Below, one piece after another: positions 54,033 through 64,000 of a stretch of 64,000 nt of DNA. Each line of letters starts with the position of its first letter. Positions within the stretch are counted from its first letter, which is position 1. The position numbers were made by a program, and so were the translations under genes. This DNA is from Denitratisoma sp. Its GTDB lineage: Bacteria > Pseudomonadota > Gammaproteobacteria > Burkholderiales > Rhodocyclaceae. The DNA is taken from the NCBI GenBank assembly GCA_032027165.1, contig JAVSMO010000001.1, forward strand, positions 1,223,010 through 1,287,009. The letters are read 5' to 3'. Under the pieces are notes generated by a model, which worked only from the letters and a program-made list of their open reading frames with translations, was not told the origin of the DNA and searched no databases.

Positions 54033-55342
54033 AATTGCTGCCGCAGACCCTCCTCTGGCGCACCTTCCTCCTGCTTGCCACGCTCATGATCCTGGCCGTG
54101 GCGGCCTGGGCGGCGATCTTCAACAGCCTGGAGCGGGAGCCGCGTGCCCGCCAGCTCGCCCAGATGGTGGTCAGCGTCGTCAATCTCACGCGCAGCGCCC
54201 TCGTCACCGCACAGCCCGACAAACGGCGCGAACTGCTGCTGGAACTGTCGGACCGCGAGGGTATCCGCATCTACCCGGTCGAGGAGAACGAGGTGGTCGC
54301 GCCGCTGCCGGAGCGCTCGCAATTCCTCCAGCTGGTCGCCGCCGAGGTGCGCCGGCAGCTCGGCGGCGACACGCGCATGACGCGAAACCGCGACGGCAAG
54401 GCCGGCTTCTGGGTCAGTTTCCGCATCGATGGCGGCGACGAGTACTGGCTGATGCTGCCGCGCGAACGCGTCGAGCGCAACATTCCCCTGCAATGGCTGG
54501 GCTGGGGCGCTGCCGCCCTTCTGCTGGCGCTGGCCGGCGCCTACCTCATCATGTTCCGGGTCACGCGGCCGCTCAAGGCGCTGGCCGGCGCCGCGCACGA
54601 CATCGGCCTCGGCCGCCGCCCTCCGCCGCTGGCCGAAACCGGCCCCGGCGAGATCCGCAGCGTGACGCACGCCTTCAACCAGATGTCGAGCGACCTCGCA
54701 CGTCTGGACGAGGACCGCGCGCTCATCCTCGCCGGCATCTCTCACGACCTGCGCACCCCGCTCACCCGGCTGCGCCTGGCTGCCGAGATGACCGCTGACG
54801 AAGCCGCGCGGGAAGGCATCGCTGCCGACATCGACGAGATGGACAAGATCATCGGCCAGTTCCTCGACTTCGCTCGTGACACGGAAGGCGAGCCGGCGGA
54901 GCCGACGGACCTGAATGCCGTGATCGCCCATGTCGCCGCACCACTGCAGCGGCGCGGCGCCCGCATCGACCTGCGATTGGCCGAACTGCCCCCGTTCATG
55001 CTGCGCCCGCTGGCCCTGCTCCGCCTCGCCGGCAACCTGATCAACAATGCCCTGCACCATGGCGGCGAGGCCGGCGCGGTCGAGGTCGCGACGCGACGCG
55101 AGGGGACGAACGTCGTGCTGGACGTCATGGACCGCGGACCCGGCATTCCGCAGGAGGAAATCGAACGCCTCAAGCAGCCATTTACGCGCCTCGACGCGGC
55201 CAGAACCGGCGCATCCGGGGCCGGCCTCGGCCTGGCCATCGTAGACCGCGTCGCAAAAGGCCATGGCGGCCGCTTCGACCTGCTGCCGCGAGAGGGCGGC
55301 GGGCTGATCGCGCGCGTCACCCTGCCGGCACGGTCAGTCTGA
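54029..55342 (+). CDS. envZ: EnvZ-type histidine kinase
   Basis: 437 residues. Two membrane helices (about 11-30 and 155-175) around a periplasmic loop, a HAMP segment (VTRPLKAL), phospho-acceptor H239 in GISHDLRTPLTRLRL and ATPase motifs (NLINNALHHGG, GLGLAIV). It phosphorylates the OmpR-type regulator encoded upstream. The loop sequence differs from E. coli EnvZ, so the signal is unknown. Confidence 0.9.
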   Translation: MKLLPQTLLWRTFLLLATLMILAVAAWAAIFNSLEREPRARQLAQMVVSVVNLTRSALVTAQPDKRRELLLELSDREGIRIYPVEENEVVAPLPERSQFLQLVAAEVRRQLGGDTRMTRNRDGKAGFWVSFRIDGGDEYWLMLPRERVERNIPLQWLGWGAAALLLALAGAYLIMFRVTRPLKALAGAAHDIGLGRRPPPLAETGPGEIRSVTHAFNQMSSDLARLDEDRALILAGISHDLRTPLTRLRLAAEMTADEAAREGIAADIDEMDKIIGQFLDFARDTEGEPAEPTDLNAVIAHVAAPLQRRGARIDLRLAELPPFMLRPLALLRLAGNLINNALHHGGEAGAVEVATRREGTNVVLDVMDRGPGIPQEEIERLKQPFTRLDAARTGASGAGLGLAIVDRVAKGHGGRFDLLPREGGGLIARVTLPARSV

Positions 55343-55394
55343 GACTTCCGGAATTGCAACGAAGACGCCCTGCGAACTCAAAACGCGGGAAGCG

Positions 55395-55484
55395 ATGGAA
55401 CGGCACGTGAAGGATGGAGCGCTGCGCGGCAGGCCCTACGAGGCCAACGACGGCCTCGCCGACCGCATGCGCAATCAGGCCTGA
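55395..55484 (+). other. very short open frame, possible gene remnant
   Basis: 29 codons (MERHVKDGALRGRPYEANDG, then LADRMRNQA) at good composition but with no recognisable start signal, overlapping the end of the convergent PerM-like gene. It could be a decayed gene end or chance. Confidence 0.2.
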
Positions 55485-56587
55485 AGGTCGGCCGCCGCCT
55501 GCTGCGCCTTGAGCCGCCGGGCGTAGGCATGGCGCGCCTGGAGGCGCGGATCGGTGACGATCATGCCGACCGTTTCACCCACCACCATGGCGATGCCGAG
55601 CAGGGGCAGCACCAGCATCAGGCCGGCCACGCCGGCCACCGCGCCGCCGACGAAAATCATCAGTACCGTGAGCAAGGGATGCATGCGCAGGCTGCGTCCG
55701 ATGGTGAGCGGCATGAAGACGAAATCGTCGAGCAGCCGCACCAGGATGAACACGATGATCGCGCCGTAGGCCATCCACGGGTCGAGCGGAAAGTCCGTCG
55801 CCGCCACCAGCACCACCAGCAGGCAGCCGAGGATGGAGCCGACATAGGGCACCCAGGCCAGCACGGCGCAGACCAGGCCGAGCATCAGGGGTGCCGACAA
55901 GCCGATCACCCACAGGCCGATGGCGAGCGCGATGGTGTCGAGGATGGTCAGGCTGATCAGGCCCTGGAAATAGGCGCGCGCCGTCTTGTCCATCTCGTGC
56001 ATCAGGTAGAGCGTGCGCTCGAAAAAGGCGTTGGGCACGGCATTGGCGATGAACTTGGTGAAGCGGCGCCCGTCGCGCAGGAAGAAAAAGGCGAGGAAGG
56101 GCGCCAGGAGCAGCGAGGGCAGCCAGGCGGCCAGGGTGACGACGAAGTCGGCCAGATAGCGCTGGGCGAAGGTTTCGGTAAAGGCGGCGATCTGCTCGCT
56201 GACGTTGCGGCTCAGGCTGGCCCGCTCGAGGAAATCGAACTGCGCCTCCAGCCCGTCCATGGTCTTCTGCAGCAGCAGGCTGCCGCCCTCGACGTAGCGC
56301 GCCAGGGAGGCCTGCCAGCTGACGGCGTGCGAACTGACCCAGGGGAACAGCAGGGCGGCGCAGATCAGCAGCAGCACGATGAAGCCGCCGCCGGTGATGG
56401 CGGCAGCGGTCTTGCGATGGAAGCCGTTGAGCACCAGGCGGTGCGTCGCCGGCTGCAGGAAATAATAGATGATCAGCGCCAGCAGGAAAGGCACCACCAG
56501 CCAGAGGATCTTCTTGAAGAGGAGCAGCAGCAGGCAGGTCGACGCGATGATGCCGATCCAGACGACCGGCCCCGAACTGCGGTTCAT
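55475..56587 (-). CDS. AI-2E/PerM family membrane protein
   Basis: 370 residues with about eight membrane helices; FFFLRDGRRFTKFIANAVP and VCAVLAWVPYVGSILG match the PerM/AI-2E exporter family. Some relatives export autoinducer 2 or protons/Na+; the substrate here is unknown. The start overlaps the stop of the cyclic-nucleotide-binding gene (ATGA at 56584-56587). Confidence 0.85.
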   Translation of the reverse strand: MNRSSGPVVWIGIIASTCLLLLLFKKILWLVVPFLLALIIYYFLQPATHRLVLNGFHRKTAAAITGGGFIVLLLICAALLFPWVSSHAVSWQASLARYVEGGSLLLQKTMDGLEAQFDFLERASLSRNVSEQIAAFTETFAQRYLADFVVTLAAWLPSLLLAPFLAFFFLRDGRRFTKFIANAVPNAFFERTLYLMHEMDKTARAYFQGLISLTILDTIALAIGLWVIGLSAPLMLGLVCAVLAWVPYVGSILGCLLVVLVAATDFPLDPWMAYGAIIVFILVRLLDDFVFMPLTIGRSLRMHPLLTVLMIFVGGAVAGVAGLMLVLPLLGIAMVVGETVGMIVTDPRLQARHAYARRLKAQQAAADLQA

Positions 56588-57057
56588 TCCGACTGGCTTC
56601 CCGGTGCGGTGACGGTCTCGCGCAGGCGCTGGCCGATGTGGCGCGCCAACTGCAGGGAGATCTTCGAGGCGATGACGGCGTGGGTCTCCAGCAGGCCGAG
56701 GAAATCGGCGCGGAACAGCACCGCCATGGCGCAGTTCTCCGCGGCGCGGGCCTGCGCGGCGCGCGGCGAATTGTCCAGCAGCGCCAGTTCGCCGAAGAGG
56801 CGTCCCTCGCCCAGTTCGGCGATCTTGCCGCCAGTCGCCTGGCCCTGCCGGCAGATCAGCACCTTGCCGGACTCGATGATATAGAGCGCCTGCCCCTCCT
56901 CGCCCTGGTCGAAGATCACCTCGTCCTTGAGAAAGCTGCGCTCGTGCAGCAATCCATCGACCGTCTTCAGTTCGCGCGGACTCAGGGTTGAAAACAGCGA
57001 CAATGTCCGCAACTGCTTGATGCGGGGTGAATCTTCGTCTTTGCTGAAAAGAAACAT
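56584..57057 (-). CDS. cyclic nucleotide-binding domain protein
   Basis: 157 residues, a single cNMP-binding beta-barrel with the phosphate-binding cassette LFGELALLDNSPRAAQARA. No DNA-binding helix follows, so it is not a CRP-type regulator. It may sense cAMP or a related nucleotide for the membrane protein coupled to it. A second such protein lies at 57645. Confidence 0.8.
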   Translation of the reverse strand: MFLFSKDEDSPRIKQLRTLSLFSTLSPRELKTVDGLLHERSFLKDEVIFDQGEEGQALYIIESGKVLICRQGQATGGKIAELGEGRLFGELALLDNSPRAAQARAAENCAMAVLFRADFLGLLETHAVIASKISLQLARHIGQRLRETVTAPGSQSE

Positions 57058-57189
57058 GACTGCTTTTATCCCCTGTCGCCTCTGGCTGCCCCCTGCCGGC
57101 TTGTCGCCATGAGGACGGTTTTGTGACAAACTGAAAACGTTGCATTCAGTCGTTCGGAATAAGTCTAGCATCTTCAAGGGAGTACCTAC

Positions 57190-57630
57190 ATGGCCACCAC
57201 CTGGATTCTTGTCGCCAACGCCAGCCAAGCCAAGCTCTATGCCAATACCGGTCCCAAGAAGGGGCTCGTACTCGTCAAGGACATGAAACACCCGGAGAGC
57301 CGCGAAAAGGCCTCCGACCTCGTCAGCGACCGGCCCGGCCAGATGCACAGCCCGGGCAACGGTCATCGTGCCAGCCAGCCGAAGACCGACCCGAAAACCA
57401 ACGAGGCCCGCCACTTCGCCCAGGAACTGGCGCGCGAACTGAACCATGGCCGCAGCAGCGGTCAGGCAGGGCGAGTCATCCTGGTCGCCCCGCCCGCCTT
57501 CATGGGACTGCTCAACGAAAAGCTCGATGGTCCGACGGCAAACATCGTCTCCGACCGCTTCGAGAAGGACTACACGAAGGCCACCGACAAGGAACTTGCC
57601 GGCCACCTCGAGTCCTGCATCTTCCTCTGA
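57190..57630 (+). CDS. host attachment family protein
   Basis: 146 residues matching the host-attachment protein family (WILVANASQAKLYANTG, VLVAPPAFMGLLNEKLDG), which resembles the eRF1/Rlp-type fold. The family name comes from Agrobacterium attachment studies; the true role is uncertain. It lies between two cyclic-nucleotide-binding genes, divergent from the first. Confidence 0.8.
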   Translation: MATTWILVANASQAKLYANTGPKKGLVLVKDMKHPESREKASDLVSDRPGQMHSPGNGHRASQPKTDPKTNEARHFAQELARELNHGRSSGQAGRVILVAPPAFMGLLNEKLDGPTANIVSDRFEKDYTKATDKELAGHLESCIFL

Positions 57631-57644
57631 TCCGCGGGACGGGC

Positions 57645-58124
57645 ATGGGAACCTGGATCAAGGAGGCCTTCACCTTCCAGGATCTGCAACGGATCATGTC
57701 CAGGCTGATCGACCGCGTGCCGGTCTTTGCCGAACTCAGCCAGCAGGAACTGATCGACCTCCTCGCCAATGCCGAAAAGTGCACTTTCGGACCGGGTGAC
57801 GCCATCCTCAACGAGGGCAGCACGGGCCACTTCATGTACGTGATGATGGAGGGTGCGGCGACGGTCGCCAAGAAGGGCCGTGGCGGACAAGCCAGCGAAC
57901 TGGCGGCGCTCGGTTCGGGGGACAGCTTCGGCGAGATGTCGCTGGTGGACAAGGATCCCCGCTCGGCTTCCGTCACCGCCACCGCGGATTGCGTGCTGAT
58001 CCGCATCCCGGAAAGCGCCTGCTGGAAGAACCCGGTGGTGAGCGCCAAGATCTTCCGCAACATCTCGCGCATCCTCTCGCGCCGGCTGCGCGAGGCGGAT
58101 CGCACCCTTCTGCAGCAAGCCTGA
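57645..58124 (+). CDS. cyclic nucleotide-binding domain protein
   Basis: 159 residues with a single cNMP-binding domain (FGEMSLVDKDPRSASVTA) and no DNA-binding domain. It lies 14 bases after the host-attachment-like gene and is likely in one operon with it. It is a distant relative of the protein at 56584, suggesting a paired or duplicated sensing function. Confidence 0.8.
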   Translation: MGTWIKEAFTFQDLQRIMSRLIDRVPVFAELSQQELIDLLANAEKCTFGPGDAILNEGSTGHFMYVMMEGAATVAKKGRGGQASELAALGSGDSFGEMSLVDKDPRSASVTATADCVLIRIPESACWKNPVVSAKIFRNISRILSRRLREADRTLLQQA

Positions 58125-58125
58125 T

Positions 58126-58656
58126 TCAGTCTTCCGGGATGTCGGCGTCCGGGAAGAGGACATCGGTGTAGCCGAACTGCGTGAAATCGCGGATGCGCAT
58201 CGGATACAGGATGCCATCCAGGTGGTCGCACTCGTGCTGCACGACGCGGGCATGAAAGCCCGTTGCTTCGCGCGAGATCGGCGCGCCGTCGGCATCGAAA
58301 CCGCTGTAGCGCAGGCGTGCCCAGCGCGGCACCACGCCGCGCAGACCCGGCACCGACAGGCAGCCTTCCCAGCCCTCTTCCATTTCATCGGCGAGCGGTG
58401 CCAGCATGGGATTGACGAGAATGGTAAATGGCACCGGCTCGGCCTGCGGATAACGCGGGTTCGACTCGAAGCCGAAGATCACCACGCGCAGGCCGACGCC
58501 GATCTGCGGCGCCGCCAGCCCGGCGCCATTGGCGGCACGCATGGTCTCCTGCATGTCGTCGATCAGCTCATGCAGCTCCGGCGTGCCGAAGGCCTCCACC
58601 GGACGCGCCCTCTCCAACAGGCGCGGGTCGCCCATCCTGAGTATTTCCCGGATCAT
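58126..58656 (-). CDS. def: peptide deformylase
   Basis: 176 residues with the three motifs: [18 protein letters not shown] and the metal-binding QHECDHLDG. It removes the formyl group from nascent proteins. It is followed by a CNB gene on the opposite strand with no gap for a terminator. Confidence 0.95.
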   Translation of the reverse strand: MIREILRMGDPRLLERARPVEAFGTPELHELIDDMQETMRAANGAGLAAPQIGVGLRVVIFGFESNPRYPQAEPVPFTILVNPMLAPLADEMEEGWEGCLSVPGLRGVVPRWARLRYSGFDADGAPISREATGFHARVVQHECDHLDGILYPMRIRDFTQFGYTDVLFPDADIPED

Positions 58657-58666
58657 GAGAGCCTAT

Positions 58667-59407
58667 CTATTGCTCGATGCAGATCATCTCGATGATGCGA
58701 CGCACCCGTTCCATCGATTCCCGGAGGATGTCCTCCAGGGTGGCGAACTGGATGCCCAGCTTGCTGTCGCCGCGCCCGGCGGCGTGATTCGACACCACGG
58801 TGATGGCGGCATACGGCAGCTCGAGTTCGCGCGCCAGGGCCGCCTCCGGCATGCCGGTCATGCCGACGATGTCGGCGCCGTCGCGCTCCAGGCGATCGAT
58901 CTCCGCCGCCGTCTCCAGGCGCGGGCCCTGCATCGCTGCGTAAATACTGCCGTCGGTCACCGCCTGTCCGGCGTCGCGCGCCGCCTCCAGCAGCACCTGG
59001 CGGAGTTCCGGGTCGTAGGGCTGGGTGAAGTCGATATGCACCACCGGCGTGTCGCCGCCTTCGTGAAAGGTGGCTTTGCGGCCCCAGGTGTAGTCAATGA
59101 TCTGGTGCGGAATCACTATGTTGCCTGGGCCGAGATCGGCGCGAATGCCCCCCACCGAGGCGATTGAAACGATGCTGGTGGCGCCCGCCTGCTTCAGCGC
59201 CCACAGGTTGGCGCAATAATTCACCTCATGCGGCGGGATGGTATGGCCGTAACCGTGGCGGGCGATGAACACGGCCGGCCTGTCGCAGAGCCGTCCGAAG
59301 GTGAGCGGGCCGGACGGCTCGCCGTAGGGGGTGCGCACAACTTCGCGCCTTTCGACGGCCAAATTCGCCAGCTGGGTCAGGCCGCTGCCTCCGATGATTG
59401 CAAGCAT
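58667..59407 (-). CDS. mtnP: S-methyl-5'-thioadenosine/thioinosine phosphorylase
   Basis: 246 residues, purine nucleoside phosphorylase fold with GGSGLTQL, the phosphate-binding ARHGYGHTIPPHEVNY and GMTGMPEAALAREL. It recycles methylthioadenosine, or methylthioinosine in Pseudomonas-like organisms. Distinguishing adenosine from inosine specificity would need specific residues compared. Confidence 0.85.
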   Translation of the reverse strand: MLAIIGGSGLTQLANLAVERREVVRTPYGEPSGPLTFGRLCDRPAVFIARHGYGHTIPPHEVNYCANLWALKQAGATSIVSIASVGGIRADLGPGNIVIPHQIIDYTWGRKATFHEGGDTPVVHIDFTQPYDPELRQVLLEAARDAGQAVTDGSIYAAMQGPRLETAAEIDRLERDGADIVGMTGMPEAALARELELPYAAITVVSNHAAGRGDSKLGIQFATLEDILRESMERVRRIIEMICIEQ

Positions 59408-59519
59408 TTGTTTTAAATCTATTTATCAAAATGGCGATTGTGGATAATTCTAGCATGGGGCTTAGCCGGGATGCGCTAAGGTGTTATACTGCCGGACTTT
59501 TTTCTTGCCGCACCGCACA

Positions 59520-61340
<1,821 letters not shown>

Positions 61341-61353
61341 GCCGGATACGGGC

Positions 61354-61902
61354 CTACAGGCCCTTCACCGCATAGACCGCCGGCAGGTTGCGCCAGGCAC
61401 CCTTGACGTCCATACCGAAGCCGAAGACGTAGCGGTTGGGCAGGTGTACGCCGACGAAATCCGCCGCCACCGGCTTCGCGCGGCCGAGGTCCTTGTCGGC
61501 GAAGACGACGATCCGGCAATCCTTCGCGCCCTGCTCAAGCAGGCGCCGCTTCACCGCCGCCAGCGTGATGCCTTCATCCAGGATGTCGTCCACCACCAGC
61601 ACCGTGCGGCCGGCGATGCTGGCGCGCGGCGCGACGATCCAGGACAGTTCGCCGCCGGTGGTGGTGTCGCCGTAGCGGGTAACGTGCAGGTAATCGAATT
61701 CCAGCGGGAAATCCAGCAGCGGCAGGAGCTGGCCGGTGAAGATCACTGCACCGCCCATCACCGAGAGCACCAGCGGATGCGTGCCGCGCATTGCCGCGGC
61801 AATCTCGCCGGCGACGCGGCGTACTGCCGTCGCTGCCATCCCTTCCGGCACGACCAGGTCGGCCTCGTCGAGAATCCGCTGTGCCTCCTCCGCGGAAAGC
61901 AT
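61354..61902 (-). CDS. hpt: hypoxanthine phosphoribosyltransferase
   Basis: 182 residues with the PRPP motif VLVVDDILDEGITL and C-terminal NRYVFGFGMD. It salvages hypoxanthine or guanine. The start overlaps the galU stop (TGATG), so the two are coupled. Confidence 0.9.
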   Translation of the reverse strand: MLSAEEAQRILDEADLVVPEGMAATAVRRVAGEIAAAMRGTHPLVLSVMGGAVIFTGQLLPLLDFPLEFDYLHVTRYGDTTTGGELSWIVAPRASIAGRTVLVVDDILDEGITLAAVKRRLLEQGAKDCRIVVFADKDLGRAKPVAADFVGVHLPNRYVFGFGMDVKGAWRNLPAVYAVKGL

Positions 61903-62783
61903 CAGGCGCGCCCCCCGACGTTCAGGCTGGCAAGGTACTCGGTAAAGGCCTGGCCGACCTCCGGATGCTTCCGGCCATAGGCGATGGTCGCCTTGAGATA
62001 ACCCAGCTTGGAGCCGCAGTCGTAACGGACGCCATGGAAGGGGAAGGCCAGCACGGGCTCCTCCTCGATCACCGCAGCGATGGCATCGGTCAATTGGATC
62101 TCCCCGCCTGCGCCGGCCTGCACCCGGCGCAAATGATGGAAGATGCGCGGCGTCAGGACATAGCGGCCGATCACGGCAAGATTCGAGGGGGCCTTCTCGG
62201 GCGCCGGCTTCTCGACAATGGCCGTCACGTTCTGCAGGCCGTGCCGATCCGGCTCGACGCTGACGATGCCGTAAGCGCCGGTATCGCTGAGGGGCACGTT
62301 CTGCACGCCGAGGAGGGAACATTCATGCTTGCCGAATGCCTCCACCATCTGCCGCAGCACCGGCGGATCGGCGTCGATCAGATCGTCGGCCAGCAGCACG
62401 GCAAAGGGCTCGTCGCCCACCACCGGAGCGGCGCACAGCACGGCGTGGCCCAGTCCGAGCGGCTCGGCCTGGCGGATGTAGATGCAGTTGATGTGGGACG
62501 GGACGGTGTCCTGCACCAGTCGCAGCAGCTCGTGCTTGCCCCTCGCCTCGAGCTCGCTCTCCATCTCGTAGGCCTTGTCGAAGTGGTCTTCGATGGCGCG
62601 CTTGTTGCGGCCGGTGATGAAGACCATGTCGGTGATGCCGGCGGCCACCGCCTCCTCCACTGCGTACTGGATGAGCGGCTTGTCGACGACCGGCATCATC
62701 TCCTTCGGGCTGGCCTTGGTTGCCGGCAGGAAGCGGCTGCCCATGCCGGCGACCGGGAAGACGGCCTTGGTGATTTTCTTCAT
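61902..62783 (-). CDS. galU: UTP-glucose-1-phosphate uridylyltransferase
   Basis: 293 residues, nucleotidyltransferase start [25 protein letters not shown], and [11 protein letters not shown]. It makes UDP-glucose for polysaccharide synthesis. It is followed by hpt with an overlapping start and preceded by ligA 19 bases away. Confidence 0.95.
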   Translation of the reverse strand: MKKITKAVFPVAGMGSRFLPATKASPKEMMPVVDKPLIQYAVEEAVAAGITDMVFITGRNKRAIEDHFDKAYEMESELEARGKHELLRLVQDTVPSHINCIYIRQAEPLGLGHAVLCAAPVVGDEPFAVLLADDLIDADPPVLRQMVEAFGKHECSLLGVQNVPLSDTGAYGIVSVEPDRHGLQNVTAIVEKPAPEKAPSNLAVIGRYVLTPRIFHHLRRVQAGAGGEIQLTDAIAAVIEEEPVLAFPFHGVRYDCGSKLGYLKATIAYGRKHPEVGQAFTEYLASLNVGGRA

Positions 62784-62802
62784 CTAACAAGCTCCATTTG
62801 TT

Positions 62803-64000
<1,198 letters not shown>

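Overview
The window is a GC-rich bacterial chromosome segment. Its genes point to a betaproteobacterium, probably of the Rhodocyclales type: the run suhB / trmJ / cysE / iscR-isc, a membrane-bound selenocysteine formate dehydrogenase (Fdo/Fdn type), OmpR/EnvZ, and LplT next to a LysR regulator. The assignment to order is an inference. No rRNA gene, phage, transposase or CRISPR array was seen. One tRNA gene is present, the selenocysteine tRNA selC.

Layout. 1-1505: the 3' end of a DAHP synthase gene and a DUF1015 gene. 1563-9374 (minus strand): a complete isc operon (iscR, a second nifS-like desulfurase, iscS, iscU, iscA, hscB, hscA, fdx, iscX, DUF2237) with cysE upstream; the promoter and IscR-like boxes lie at the cysE/iscR junction. 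9427-12972: trmJ divergent from suhB, an M23 peptidase and a membrane hydrolase. 12973-17154: a lower-GC island with an array of small palindromes, two attC-like integron recombination sites and six small secreted or lipoprotein genes. There is no integrase in view, so it resembles a cassette cluster lacking an integrase. 17231-21814: mixed metabolic genes (nicotinamidase-like, dienelactone hydrolase-like, SDR, TfoX_N, GNAT, a DsrC-like protein, a membrane protein).

21821-32276 (minus strand): a selenocysteine formate dehydrogenase locus. It has fdoG with an in-frame UGA at codon 196 followed by a SECIS-like hairpin, then fdoH, fdoI, fdhE, selA, selB and selC, then a lipoyl-carrier (GcvH-like) gene coupled to a DsrE-like gene, and sodC. 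A good sigma-54 promoter match lies upstream of fdoG. Divergent from it, 32604-36348 carries moaA-fdhD-mobA-moeA for the molybdenum cofactor and FDH maturation. This stretch therefore supplies the enzyme, its cofactor, its sulfuration factor and its selenocysteine insertion machinery; only selD is not in view.

36345-64000: housekeeping and signalling genes. These are a GGDEF/EAL protein, rmuC, a YbbP-like permease, radA, alr, a LysR regulator, lplT, a TPM/LemA group, a CDF transporter, UDG, rimI-tsaB, KTSC and small secreted proteins, ompR-envZ, a PerM-like protein, two cyclic-nucleotide-binding proteins around a host-attachment-like protein, def, mtnP, typA, hpt, galU and partial ligA.

The most unusual signal is a 9-mer, AAAGTCAGT, found 12 times exactly and twice with a final C. 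It is spread over the whole window inside unrelated genes and is far more frequent than chance predicts. It looks like a genome-wide signal word, for example an uptake-sequence-like element, that gene content does not explain.
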